Position numbers and translations under genes: made by a program
The notes under the pieces: generated by a model
Database searches by the model: none
Told to the model about the DNA's origin: nothing
Seen by the model: the letters and a program-made list of their open reading frames with translations, nothing else
Shown: positions 44,854-53,946 of the stretch, in pieces
Layout of the letters: every line of letters starts with the position of its first letter
Numbering within the stretch: the first letter of the stretch is position 1
Assembly (NCBI GenBank): GCA_900552715.1
Contig: USAV01000001.1
Location: 1-58,293, forward strand
Origin: an uncultured Veillonella sp.
GTDB taxonomy: Bacteria > Bacillota > Negativicutes > Veillonellales > Veillonellaceae
Direction of reading: 5' to 3'
Length of the DNA stretch: 58,293 nucleotides

Positions 44854-45768
44854 ATGGAAGCATTTCGTTTATTAATTGTTACAGGCATGTCTGGTGCCGG
44901 CAAAACTCAGGTTCTACAAGCATTAGAGGATATGGGCTATCTATGTATTGATAATATTCCTCCTATACTGATTCCTAAGCTAAGTGAAATTTGTCGACAA
45001 GGTGGAGAACGTACAAACCGTGTAGCTTTAGTTGTAGATATTCGCGGTGGTGAATTCTTTGAAGCCCTTTCATCATCTCTTGAAACATTAAGAGAAATGA
45101 AGGTAGATTATGAAATTGTCTTTATGGATGCTACAGATGAGACGTTAATTAGACGATATAAAGAAAGTCGTCGCAGCCATCCACTGGCTCCAGATGGAAT
45201 GATCACTACAGGTTTGAAAGAAGAACGTCAGATATTAAATTCTGTACGACATAAAGCAGACTTCATTATTGATACAACGAATATGAAAACTGCGAGCCTC
45301 AAAGAGTATTTAAAAACTCGATTCACTCAAGTTGACGAAGGACATGGCATGTCTATTACAGTTGTAAGCTTTGGCTTTAAATATGGATTACCATTGGATG
45401 CGGATATGGTTTGGGATGTTCGATTTTTACCAAACCCATTCTACATTCCAGATTTCCGTCATAAAACAGGTCGTGTGAAAGCTGTAAATGAATATATTCA
45501 TTCTTTTGAAGTTACAGAGGAATTTAAAAAGCGTTATTTTGATACCATTGATTTTCTTGTGCCTAATTATGAACAAGAAGGGAAGTCTCAATTTATCGTT
45601 GCTGTAGGCTGTACAGGTGGTATGCATCGATCTGTGGCTATGGCAGAAGCATTATATTCGCATCTATTAGAAAACGGCTATCGCGTTTCTGTAGAACATC
45701 GAGATATGATGAAAAATAATGTAGAAGAAGATTATAATCCTCATGAAATTAAAACATTTGGTAACTAG
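44854..45768 (+). CDS. rapZ: RapZ/YvcJ nucleotide-binding adapter
   Basis: 304 residues. P-loop GMSGAGKT at 11-18, CIDNIPP, then the C-terminal sensor region with SFGFKYGLP, DVRFLPNPFY and GCTGGMHRSVAMAE. In E. coli RapZ controls amino-sugar synthesis by guiding RNase E to a small RNA; in Firmicutes the homologue YvcJ is less understood. Twelve bases before yvcK, the standard arrangement. Given the heavy GlcNAc demand of the lipid A and wall pathways here, a role in that balance is plausible (inference). Confidence 0.95.
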   Translation: MEAFRLLIVTGMSGAGKTQVLQALEDMGYLCIDNIPPILIPKLSEICRQGGERTNRVALVVDIRGGEFFEALSSSLETLREMKVDYEIVFMDATDETLIRRYKESRRSHPLAPDGMITTGLKEERQILNSVRHKADFIIDTTNMKTASLKEYLKTRFTQVDEGHGMSITVVSFGFKYGLPLDADMVWDVRFLPNPFYIPDFRHKTGRVKAVNEYIHSFEVTEEFKKRYFDTIDFLVPNYEQEGKSQFIVAVGCTGGMHRSVAMAEALYSHLLENGYRVSVEHRDMMKNNVEEDYNPHEIKTFGN

Positions 45769-45780
45769 ATAGGGGTTCAT

Positions 45781-47130
45781 ATGTTGCGAAAAAGATGGTT
45801 TCGGTGGCTTATTCCGGGCCTAAATATAAAACGTTGGCTTGCCCTATTTAGTTGTGGTGTAGGTCTTTTAATCATAGGCATTTCATTGATATTTAATTAT
45901 CAATGGCTTGCCGTTCTTGAAGATATTGTATTAGCCTTTTCTTATAATATGACGGGCTTTTACAATTATAATGTGCTCATTGCTGTAGGCGCTGTTGTAC
46001 TATCGATTGGCGCTGTGTTAATGTTAATCGGTACGAGTAAGGTTATTAAAACGATTATTCGTGCTGTATTACCTAATCCTGATAGTAAGGTGTCAGATAT
46101 TATTTTCCAAAATATACGCCTCGATAAAGGTCCTAAAATCGTTGTTATCGGCGGTGGTACAGGATTGTCTAATCTATTGCGTGGATTGAAAACACACACA
46201 TCTAATTTATCAGCTATTGTTACAGTAGCTGACGATGGTGGTTCATCAGGTCGTTTACGGGAAGATTTTAAAATGATTGCCCCTGGTGACTTACGAAACT
46301 GCTTGGTCGCATTAGCAGAACAAGAAGGGGTTATGGAAAATCTTTTCCGCTACCGCTTTGAAGGGGAAAATGAGCTATCTGGACATAGTTTTGGCAATCT
46401 CTTTATTACAGCACTTGCTCAAGTATACGATGGCGATGTGGAGGAAGCACTTGAAGCAGCTAGTAAATTACTACGTGTACGCGGTCGTGTAATTCCTTCA
46501 TCTACAGAGTTCATTAAATTGGTAGCTGAGATGACAGATGGTACCATTGTAGAAGGTGAAAGTAATATTCCAAACTCTGGTAAAACCATTCGCCATATGT
46601 ATAGCGAACCGGCGCAACCAAAGCCGGAAGGTGCTGCGTTACGTGCTATCGATGAAGCAGATGTCATCATTTTTGGACCGGGTAGTTTATATACAAGTAT
46701 CATTCCAAACTTGTTAACTGATAAAATTGCATCTCATATACGTGCTAGTAAGGCAAATAAAATTTATATTGCCAATGTTATGACTCAACCTGGAGAAACT
46801 TCAGGTTATACGCTTAGTGATCATGTGGAGGCACTCATCGCTCATGGTGGGGAAGGTATTGTAGATACCGTACTGGCAAACGATGGTCCACTACCAATTC
46901 AAATGGTAGAACAATATAGTGCCGTAGGTTCAGAGCCTGTAGCATTAGATACTAAGAAACTACAAGCTAAAGGGATTCGCACGATTCGGGCTACTTTAAT
47001 TAGTCCGAAAAAGCCAGCTGTTCATGATCCAGAACGGTTGGGTAAAGTAATTATGGATATTGTTCACGCCATGCAATCGGATACTGAACCACATATCTTA
47101 GAGTATTATCTCCAACGAGATGATCATTAA
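45781..47130 (+). CDS. yvcK: YvcK/GlmR-family UDP-sugar-binding regulator
   Basis: 449 residues. Extra N-terminal region with two membrane helices (about 15-40 and 60-85), then the CofD-like Rossmann domain from about 118 (VVIGGGTGLSNLLRGLK; VTVADDGGSSGRLREDF; GPGSLYTSIIPNLL). Bacillus YvcK is soluble and about 317 residues, so the membrane anchor is a notable addition, though longer anchored forms occur in other Firmicutes. The homologue binds UDP-GlcNAc and tunes wall precursor supply. Confidence 0.93.
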   Translation: MLRKRWFRWLIPGLNIKRWLALFSCGVGLLIIGISLIFNYQWLAVLEDIVLAFSYNMTGFYNYNVLIAVGAVVLSIGAVLMLIGTSKVIKTIIRAVLPNPDSKVSDIIFQNIRLDKGPKIVVIGGGTGLSNLLRGLKTHTSNLSAIVTVADDGGSSGRLREDFKMIAPGDLRNCLVALAEQEGVMENLFRYRFEGENELSGHSFGNLFITALAQVYDGDVEEALEAASKLLRVRGRVIPSSTEFIKLVAEMTDGTIVEGESNIPNSGKTIRHMYSEPAQPKPEGAALRAIDEADVIIFGPGSLYTSIIPNLLTDKIASHIRASKANKIYIANVMTQPGETSGYTLSDHVEALIAHGGEGIVDTVLANDGPLPIQMVEQYSAVGSEPVALDTKKLQAKGIRTIRATLISPKKPAVHDPERLGKVIMDIVHAMQSDTEPHILEYYLQRDDH

Positions 47131-47145
47131 TGAGAAGGGATACCT

Positions 47146-48093
47146 ATGTCATTTGCTGAAGATGTAAAAAATGAATTATGCCAATATGAATCCTCTAGTG
47201 ATGCAGATGTGGCCATGAAAATTGAAGCGTCTTGCTTATTGCGCATGGGTGGATCTATCATTTTAGGGATGAAGGGCGCTGTTGGTATTAGATTAGCTAC
47301 TGCAAATAATGCAGTAGCTCGTCGCTTGTTAGGCATCTTAAAGAAACAATATGAATTGCCTACCAATGTATTAGTACGACAAGGGCTTAACTTGCGTAAG
47401 AAAAATATGTATACCTTATCTGTGGAGCCATCCATAGAAGGGCGACAGGCTTTAGAAGATCTTGCTTTATGGCCTGTAACTGAACAAATTCCTCGTAGTT
47501 GGCTTAAATCTATGGAGGCACGACGTGCTTTTTTACGGGGTGCTTTTTTAGGTGGAGGATCTGTTAATAAGCCACAAAGTGATTATCATCTTGAGTTTAT
47601 GACGGGGAATGAGAATTTTGCAAAGGAAATTATACATGTATTGCGGTTATTTCATATTCATGCAGGTTTGACTGAGCGTAAGGAAGAGTATGTAGTATAT
47701 CTTAAAGAAGGGGACGCTGTAACGAATTGCTTGCAGATTATGGGGGCTCAATCAGCCTTGATGGAGTTTGAAAATGTACGCATTATGAAGACTGTGCGAA
47801 ATCAAATCAATCGGCAAGTAAACTGTGAGACAGCCAATTTACAAAAGGTTGTAGATGCTGCAGTACGTCAGGTAAAAGCAATTCGAATCATCGATAGAGA
47901 AATTGGTATTGATGCATTGCCTGACAAGTTGAGGATTGTAGCCAGACTGAGATGGGACAATCCAGAAGCGAGCTTAAAAGAGCTAGAAGAATTGATGGAT
48001 GGCGAATTATCCAAGTCGGGTATTGGCCATCGTTTAAAGAAAATCGAAGCATTAGCACTTACGTATGACCCTATGGGGCTTGAAGAAATATAG
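47146..48093 (+). CDS. whiA: WhiA DNA-binding regulator
   Basis: 315 residues. LAGLIDADG-like N-terminal fold (SCLLRMGGSIIL; RRAFLRGAFLGGGSVNKPQSDYHLE trimmed by family pattern) and a C-terminal helix-turn-helix (about 220-310; PEASLKELEELMDGELSKSGIGHRLKKI-type pattern). A conserved Gram-positive protein tied to division and chromosome segregation. Fifteen bases after yvcK. Confidence 0.95.
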   Translation: MSFAEDVKNELCQYESSSDADVAMKIEASCLLRMGGSIILGMKGAVGIRLATANNAVARRLLGILKKQYELPTNVLVRQGLNLRKKNMYTLSVEPSIEGRQALEDLALWPVTEQIPRSWLKSMEARRAFLRGAFLGGGSVNKPQSDYHLEFMTGNENFAKEIIHVLRLFHIHAGLTERKEEYVVYLKEGDAVTNCLQIMGAQSALMEFENVRIMKTVRNQINRQVNCETANLQKVVDAAVRQVKAIRIIDREIGIDALPDKLRIVARLRWDNPEASLKELEELMDGELSKSGIGHRLKKIEALALTYDPMGLEEI

Positions 48094-48105
48094 AGGTATT
48101 AATAT

Positions 48106-51100
48106 ATGTTTTCTTATAAATCAAAATATTGTGTAGCTGCGGCCATGGCCGCCATGGCTGCGCTTACAGGCCATGTAGAGGCTCGTGATATAGATTTACA
48201 ATCAATTGGATATTTTCAGTTTTCTCCGTTGCCACCAAGTTTGGTGTCTCAAACGGATACATTGCTATTATCGGATAGCCCTGAATATGTAGGACCAGTA
48301 GGCGGTACACTTAGTGCTGGTACTATTAATGGGAATGGCCGCATTTATTTTTATCACGTAAATGAAATGGATCAGCCCCATAAGATTGCTATCGTACTAG
48401 AAAATCAAACGGCATATCCTAATACTGTTCATGTAATGAGACAGTTAAAATCTGTGGCAACGCCAGATTATTTTGCTGCTGGTCGCGATTTATCCCGCAA
48501 GGATTTAGAGCATCCTTTAGATGAAAGTCCAAATGCGAGACCATTATACTCCCTAAGCATTCCTCCCCAAGGGCGTCAATTAATCTTTACTGATTTGGAA
48601 AATACACCGGTATATCAAGATGCGTTATTTACAGGCATTGTAGATATTAAAACAGAGGCGCCAATCTTTGCCCGTGTTATGATGCTACCTATGGGCATGG
48701 ATGTCGTCGATGCATCACATTGGGCTAAGAACTTACCTATTGATGAAATTCAATTGCGCGGTACATATACTGGTTCAAAGCGTAATATGGAGGTTACTAC
48801 GCCTTTTGATACTGCCTTAGGCGGTGCTTTTGTTGAAGTTGGTAACGACCGTGAGGATGCCTTTATCAATGGTGTAGATGAAATGCAAAATAAAGCATTT
48901 GTTCGTGACCGTGGTAACTATGGTGTTTCATACACTTTAAAAATTCCTACAAAGGGTAATGAACCATTTAGATTGTATTTTAACCCTCTTGGTGGGCCAT
49001 ATTCTGGCTCCTTTACGGTAAAAGCACTTCATCAACAAGGTGCCCGTAGAGGTCAAACCGATACGCGTACCTATCATATCGGTGGTGCTGATGGGATTAC
49101 TGCACTAGGGGACGGTACTATATTAGATAGCCGTCTTATGGGTAATTATAATGCAGGCGATTTGTTAACATTAAACTTCATGCCGGCAGGTGCATCTAAT
49201 TTGCCAATACGATTCTTATTGATTCCTGAATCTCTTGCAAATCCGCAAAAACATCAGACTATTGCGGTCAATGTACCAAAAGATGTAACAGACAGTTTGG
49301 GTCATCCAACGCAAAGTGGTACACAAATTCCTGTAGGTCCTATCAATGGTAAAGATAGCAATAAGGGTACCGTAGATACATCTAAATCTACTATGACTCC
49401 TGCAAAACAGGCAGAAACAATTGCTCACGAAGAAACAAAAAAATTGAGCGATAAAGCTGCGGCTGATGCTAAAAAAGAGGCACAACTTAAAAAAGCGAAA
49501 GAAGCTGAGGAAGCATTAGCTCGTAAAAAAGCGGAAGAAGCTAAATTAGCTGCCGAAAAAGCAGAAATAGCACGCAAGGCTGCAGAAGCTAAACATGCTG
49601 AAATTGAGCGTAAAATGGCTGAGAAAGCCGAAACTGATCGTAAGGCTGCCGAGTTGAAGGCTGCTCAAGAGGCTCAAGCTGCTAAAGACAAAGCGGCCTT
49701 AGAAGCGAAAAAGGCTGAGGAAATGCGACAAGCAGAAGAGGCTAAACGCTTAGAGGCAGAAAGAAAAGCTGAGCTTGATCGAAAGGTAGCTGAAGCTCGT
49801 AAGGCTGAAGAAGAACGTAAAGCTGAAATGGCGCGTATTGAAGCTGCTAGAAAGGCGGAAGCCGATCGTTTAGAGGCAGCACGTAAAGCGGAGGAAGCTC
49901 GTGTAGCGGCCGAAGCAAAACGTCTTGAAGAAGAACGCAGAATTGAAGCGGCTCGTATTGAAGCAGCACGAAAGGCAGAAGAAGCTAGACAAGCCGCTGA
50001 AGCTAAGGCACGTTTTGAAGCACAACGGGCAGCAGAAAAGGCCGCTTTAGAAGCGAAAAAAGCTGAAGAAGCACGCTTAGCTGCTGAAGCAAAAGCACGT
50101 TTAGAAGCACAACGAAAATCGGAACAAGAAGCATTGGAAGCACGCCGTGCTGAAGAAGCACGTAAAGCGGCGGAAGCAAAAGCTGCGCTAGAAGCCCAAC
50201 GTGCTGCTGAACAGGCTGCATTAGAAGCGAAACGTCAAGAAGATGCGCGTAAAGCGGCAGAGGCAAAAGCTGCCTTAGAAGCACAGCGTATTGAAGCGGC
50301 AAGAAAAGCTGAGGAAGCGCGTCGTGCTGAGGAAGCGCGTAAGGCAGAAGAGGCTAGAATTGAAGCGGCTCGTAAAGCAGAGGAAGCTCGTGTTGCAGCA
50401 GAGGCTAAGCGAGCTGAAGAAGCGCGTAAGGCTGAAGAAGCTAGAATTGAAGCGGCTCGTAAAGCTGAACAAGCTCGTTTGGCAGAAGAAGCACGAAGAG
50501 CAGAAGAAGTACGTCGTTTAGAAGCGGCTAGACTAGAGGCACAACGCAAGGCGGAACAAGAACGTCTCGAAGCGGCCCGTAAAGCCGAAGAAGCCCGCGT
50601 TGCTGCTGAAGCAAAACGTCAGGAAGAATTACGTAAGGCCGAGGAAGCTCGAATCGCAGCCGAAGCAAAACGGGCAGAAGGACTTCGTAAGGCTGAAGAA
50701 GCTCGAATCGCAGCCGAAGCGAAACGTGCAGAAGAGGCTCGTAGAGCAGAGGAAGCGCGTCGCATAGAAGAAGCTAGACGAGCAGAAGAAGCTCGTAAAG
50801 CCGAAGAAGCTCGTATAGCTGCTGAGGCACGTAAGGCTGAACAAGCTAGATTGGCTGCAGAACGAGCAGAAGCTGAACGTCAAGCAGCAGAGGCAAAACG
50901 TATTGCTGAAGAACGCTACCAAGCTCATTTAGAAGCGGAACGCAAAGCAGAAGAAGCTCGTCAACAGGCACTTGCACAAGCTGAAGTGGAACGTAAAGCA
51001 AAAGAACGAGCTGAAGCAATTCAACGTGTCAAAGAACAGCAAGAAAATGCTCGTCGTCGTGCAGAGCTTGCACGTCAACAAATTGAGGCAGAACGTAAGG

Positions 51101-51372
51101 CTGCCCAAGCAGCTAAGACAGGACCTTCCTTCAGTGAACTTGATGACGTCCACGAAGATACTCCTTCCGTAACAATTCCGAATGCTGTATCTATTGATGA
51201 ATTGACTAAACCAAGACCGACTGCATCTCAAAATACACGTCGTCGTGATCAACGTCAACCTCAACAAAATCCAATGACTAATGGTCAACAAGGTCAAGCT
51301 CCATATGGTTCACAGCAAGATCAACAAAATGATGATCAAAATCCACCAAAACTGTATCCTATGAATCGATAA
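48106..51372 (+). CDS. Secreted giant helical-repeat protein of unknown function
   Basis: 1088 residues, not recognised. Signal peptide (about 1-26, ending VEA-RD). Residues about 27-420 form a globular, beta-rich domain without motifs I know (YVGPVGGTLSAGTINGNGRIYFYHVNE-type strands). Residues about 432-1004 are almost wholly Ala, Glu, Lys, Arg in repeats such as AEEARKAEEARIEAARKAEE, typical of a single stable alpha-helix or coiled coil and like the TolA arm. The tail (about 1005-1088) is Gln/Asn/Pro-rich and disordered. Starts 12 nt after whiA with a weak site (AGAGG), and a terminator follows. Candidates: envelope tether, TolA-like linker or surface fibre; none is shown. Confidence 0.75.
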   Translation: MFSYKSKYCVAAAMAAMAALTGHVEARDIDLQSIGYFQFSPLPPSLVSQTDTLLLSDSPEYVGPVGGTLSAGTINGNGRIYFYHVNEMDQPHKIAIVLENQTAYPNTVHVMRQLKSVATPDYFAAGRDLSRKDLEHPLDESPNARPLYSLSIPPQGRQLIFTDLENTPVYQDALFTGIVDIKTEAPIFARVMMLPMGMDVVDASHWAKNLPIDEIQLRGTYTGSKRNMEVTTPFDTALGGAFVEVGNDREDAFINGVDEMQNKAFVRDRGNYGVSYTLKIPTKGNEPFRLYFNPLGGPYSGSFTVKALHQQGARRGQTDTRTYHIGGADGITALGDGTILDSRLMGNYNAGDLLTLNFMPAGASNLPIRFLLIPESLANPQKHQTIAVNVPKDVTDSLGHPTQSGTQIPVGPINGKDSNKGTVDTSKSTMTPAKQAETIAHEETKKLSDKAAADAKKEAQLKKAKEAEEALARKKAEEAKLAAEKAEIARKAAEAKHAEIERKMAEKAETDRKAAELKAAQEAQAAKDKAALEAKKAEEMRQAEEAKRLEAERKAELDRKVAEARKAEEERKAEMARIEAARKAEADRLEAARKAEEARVAAEAKRLEEERRIEAARIEAARKAEEARQAAEAKARFEAQRAAEKAALEAKKAEEARLAAEAKARLEAQRKSEQEALEARRAEEARKAAEAKAALEAQRAAEQAALEAKRQEDARKAAEAKAALEAQRIEAARKAEEARRAEEARKAEEARIEAARKAEEARVAAEAKRAEEARKAEEARIEAARKAEQARLAEEARRAEEVRRLEAARLEAQRKAEQERLEAARKAEEARVAAEAKRQEELRKAEEARIAAEAKRAEGLRKAEEARIAAEAKRAEEARRAEEARRIEEARRAEEARKAEEARIAAEARKAEQARLAAERAEAERQAAEAKRIAEERYQAHLEAERKAEEARQQALAQAEVERKAKERAEAIQRVKEQQENARRRAELARQQIEAERKAAQAAKTGPSFSELDDVHEDTPSVTIPNAVSIDELTKPRPTASQNTRRRDQRQPQQNPMTNGQQGQAPYGSQQDQQNDDQNPPKLYPMNR
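49430..51115 (+). repeat. Degenerate in-frame repeat tract encoding the helical arm
   Basis: About 1.7 kb of Ala/Glu/Lys/Arg codons with imperfect internal repeats. One near-perfect unit of 54 nt (18 codons) recurs at 50644 and 50698, and a second repeated block lies near 50350-50480. Such tracts can change length by recombination. Confidence 0.8.
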
Positions 51373-51447
51373 TGTACGATTGTAATAATAGAAACTATTA
51401 ATGTCTAATTATAGATTCCTTGGGTTCTGACAATTACTTAAATATAG

Positions 51448-51484
51448 AGAGGACAAGCCACTTTACTGGGCTTGTCCTCTTTTT
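51448..51484 (+). terminator. Rho-independent terminator after the helical-repeat gene
   Basis: Twelve-base-pair stem 51448-51459/51469-51480, nine-base loop, five T. Confidence 0.93.
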
Positions 51485-51512
51485 AAAATACTTATGAACT
51501 TTCGCTTTTACA

Positions 51513-51541
51513 TTGACTTTCAAGGGCAGATTCAGTACAAT
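51513..51541 (+). promoter_or_regulatory. Sigma-A-type promoter of the pyr operon
   Basis: TTGACT at 51513-51518, 17-nt spacer, TACAAT at 51536-51541. Transcript start expected near 51548, giving a leader of about 178 nt. Confidence 0.85.
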
Positions 51542-51591
51542 AAATAAAGAAAATGCACCTATGGTACGAGAGACCATTGCATAGTACAAAA

Positions 51592-51702
51592 CCTTTTAAT
51601 TTAGTCCAGAGAGGCTGAGAAAGGAATATAGTTGAAGCGCCCCCATAAGGGCTTCTTTGTGCAAACTATTTGACCTTTTGCCCTGGGCAAAAGGTCTTTT
51701 TT
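51592..51702 (+). promoter_or_regulatory. PyrR-type transcription attenuator of the pyr operon
   Basis: AGTCCAGAGAGGCT at 51603-51616 matches the PyrR-binding consensus exactly. Its hairpin is closed by CCTTT (51592-51596) with AAAGG (51620-51624). The same AAAGG, with ATAG behind it, can instead pair with CTAT and CCTTT at 51666-51678, forming an antiterminator that breaks the terminator stem at 51672-51683/51685-51696 (T run to 51702). So UMP-bound PyrR would favour termination. The pyrR gene is not in this window. Confidence 0.88.
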
Positions 51703-51725
51703 GTTACGTGAGTTAGGAGGAAATC

Positions 51726-52676
51726 ATGGGACAAGTTAGCCTAAAAGGCAAACATTTATTGGGTTTGCAAAATGTGTCACCTGAAGAAATCAAATTGATT
51801 TTGAATGTGGCAAAGAAAATGAAGAAAATCGTTCTTTCTGATGATAAGAAGGTTCCACTTTTAAAGGGGAAATCCATTATTAATCTCTTTATGGAACCTA
51901 GTACTCGTACCCGTAGTTCCTTTGAATTGGCTGGTAAATATTTAGGGGCTGACGTTATTAATCTTTCTCCAAGCGGTTCTTCCATGGGTAAAGGTGAAAG
52001 CTTCCGTGATACCTTGCTTACTATGTCCTACATGGGCACAGATGCTATTGTAATGCGTCATAGTGCAGAAGGGGCTCCTCTATATGCCACAAAAGCAGTA
52101 GATCCTATCATTATCAATGCTGGTGATGGTGCTCATGAACATCCAACACAAGCTTTGTTAGATATGTATTCCATCTTAGAGAAAAAAGAATCTATTGAAG
52201 GCTTAAAAATTGTTATCTTAGGCGATATTATGCATAGCCGTGTAGCAAGATCTAATATTTATGGCCTTACTAAAATGGGTGCTAAAGTACATTTGGCTGG
52301 TCCTCGTACTATGGTATATCCAGAGCTCGAAAAATTAGGTGTTACCGTACACCACGATATTCGTGAAGCAGTAGTTGATGCAGATGTGGTTAACGTACTT
52401 CGCATTCAATTAGAACGTATTCATTCTGCGTTGTATCCTACAAATAGAGAATATGCTCGTATCTTTGGTATTAACAATGATGTATTGAAATTGGCTAAAG
52501 ATGATGTGATGGTAATGCATCCAGGTCCTATGAACCGTGGCCTTGAAATTGCACCAGATGTAGCATATTCTGATCAATCCGTAATTCAAGAACAGGTACG
52601 TAATGGCGTAGCTGTACGTATGGCTGTATTGTACTTAACTATTATCGGAGGTGACGGTAGTGAGCTTGCTTATTAA
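51726..52676 (+). CDS. pyrB: Aspartate carbamoyltransferase catalytic subunit
   Basis: Second step of pyrimidine synthesis. 316 residues. Carbamoyl-phosphate loop STRTR at 59-63, the SMGKGESFRDT lysine loop, DGAHEHPTQALLD and HPGPMNRG. No pyrI regulatory subunit follows, so this is probably the unregulated trimeric form. AGGAGG precedes the ATG. The 3' end overlaps pyrC by 17 nt. Confidence 0.97.
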   Translation: MGQVSLKGKHLLGLQNVSPEEIKLILNVAKKMKKIVLSDDKKVPLLKGKSIINLFMEPSTRTRSSFELAGKYLGADVINLSPSGSSMGKGESFRDTLLTMSYMGTDAIVMRHSAEGAPLYATKAVDPIIINAGDGAHEHPTQALLDMYSILEKKESIEGLKIVILGDIMHSRVARSNIYGLTKMGAKVHLAGPRTMVYPELEKLGVTVHHDIREAVVDADVVNVLRIQLERIHSALYPTNREYARIFGINNDVLKLAKDDVMVMHPGPMNRGLEIAPDVAYSDQSVIQEQVRNGVAVRMAVLYLTIIGGDGSELAY

Positions 52677-53946
52677 AAATGGTACGGTAGTTAATCCGGC
52701 AAAAAAACAAAACGAAGTAGCAGACGTTCTCGTAAAAGATGGTAAAATTGCAGCCATCGGTCAAAACTTAAGTGCTGAAGGCGCTGAAGTATATGATGCA
52801 ACAGGTCTTATCGTAGCACCTGGCCTTATCGATATTCACACACATTTGCGTGAACCAGGCCAAGAAGCTAAAGAAGATTTCCACTCTGGTACACAAGCGG
52901 CTGCTGCTGGTGGTTTCACACGTGTTGTTACTATGGCTAACACTAACCCAGTTGTAGATAATGCTGCACTTGTAAGAGGTTTACAAAAACAGGCTGAACT
53001 CACTGGCGTTGTGAAAGTAGAATTTATTGGTGCTGTATCCAAAGGTCTTGAAGGTAAGGAACTTGCTGAAATGGGCGATATGGCTGAAGCTGGTGTAGTA
53101 GCATTTTCCGATGATGGTCACTATGTAGAAAATGCTGCATTTATGCGTCGTGCCTTAGAATACTCCTCCATGTTTAATAAAATGGTTATCGACCATGCAG
53201 AAGATATTACATTGACTAAAAATGGTCATATGCATGAAGGCATCGTTTCCTATGAACTAGGTGTTATTGGTCGTCCTGCAGTAGCTGAAGATTTAGCGGT
53301 TGCTCGTGATATTTTATTATCTGAAATGACAGGCGGTCACATTCATATTGCACACGTAAGTAGTAAAAATACAGTGGACATGGTTCGTCGCGCAAAAGCA
53401 AAAGGTCTTAATGTAACATGTGAAGTTACAACCCAACATTTATCTTTCACAGATGAATATTTACGCGAATACAATCCAGCGTTCAAAATGGCTCCTCCAA
53501 TTCGCTCCGAAGATCATCGTCAAGCATTATTAGAAGGCTTGAAAGATGGCACAATTGATGCAATTATTACAGACCATGCACCGCATGCGTATGAAGAAAA
53601 AGACCATGAGTTCTGCTGTGCTCCTAATGGTTTCAGTGGTCTCGAAACATCTTTGGCAGCGGTTATTACCAATGCGTATGGTCCAGATAAACTCAGCATT
53701 GACCAAGTTGTGTACTATATGAGTACACGTCCAGCTGAATTAATGCGTCTTGATGCAGGTGTTCTTGAAGTTGGTAAACCAGCAGATATTACTGTATTCT
53801 CTACAACTGAAGAGTGGACAGTAGATCGAAATAAATTCTATACAAAAGGCAAAGTCAGCCCATTTGATGGTATGACTGTTACAGGTAAGGCCAAACTCAC
53901 AGTAGTTGATGGCAAAGTAGTTATGAAGGAGGGCGTAGTCTTATAA
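52660..53946 (+). CDS. pyrC: Dihydroorotase
   Basis: Third step of pyrimidine synthesis. 428 residues, class I type. Metal-binding HTHLREPG (His60, His62), the Asp in ITDHAPHAYEEK, and the substrate loop NGFSGLETSLA are present. I chose GTG 52660 because CGGAGGTG ends 6 nt before it; GTG at 52651 overlaps that site. Ends in a one-base overlap with carA (TAATG). Confidence 0.97.
   Translation: MSLLIKNGTVVNPAKKQNEVADVLVKDGKIAAIGQNLSAEGAEVYDATGLIVAPGLIDIHTHLREPGQEAKEDFHSGTQAAAAGGFTRVVTMANTNPVVDNAALVRGLQKQAELTGVVKVEFIGAVSKGLEGKELAEMGDMAEAGVVAFSDDGHYVENAAFMRRALEYSSMFNKMVIDHAEDITLTKNGHMHEGIVSYELGVIGRPAVAEDLAVARDILLSEMTGGHIHIAHVSSKNTVDMVRRAKAKGLNVTCEVTTQHLSFTDEYLREYNPAFKMAPPIRSEDHRQALLEGLKDGTIDAIITDHAPHAYEEKDHEFCCAPNGFSGLETSLAAVITNAYGPDKLSIDQVVYYMSTRPAELMRLDAGVLEVGKPADITVFSTTEEWTVDRNKFYTKGKVSPFDGMTVTGKAKLTVVDGKVVMKEGVVL

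Noticed and set aside
50003..51297. Antisense and shifted reading frames across the helical-repeat tract.
   Set aside because: Simple products of the Ala/Glu/Lys/Arg repeat in other frames (Leu/Ser/Phe-rich), without start signals.
1412..51579. GAGAGACCATTG shared between the loop of the terminator at 1395-1460 and the pyr leader at 51568-51579.
   Set aside because: Many 12-nt matches are expected by chance in 58 kb, and the contexts differ.
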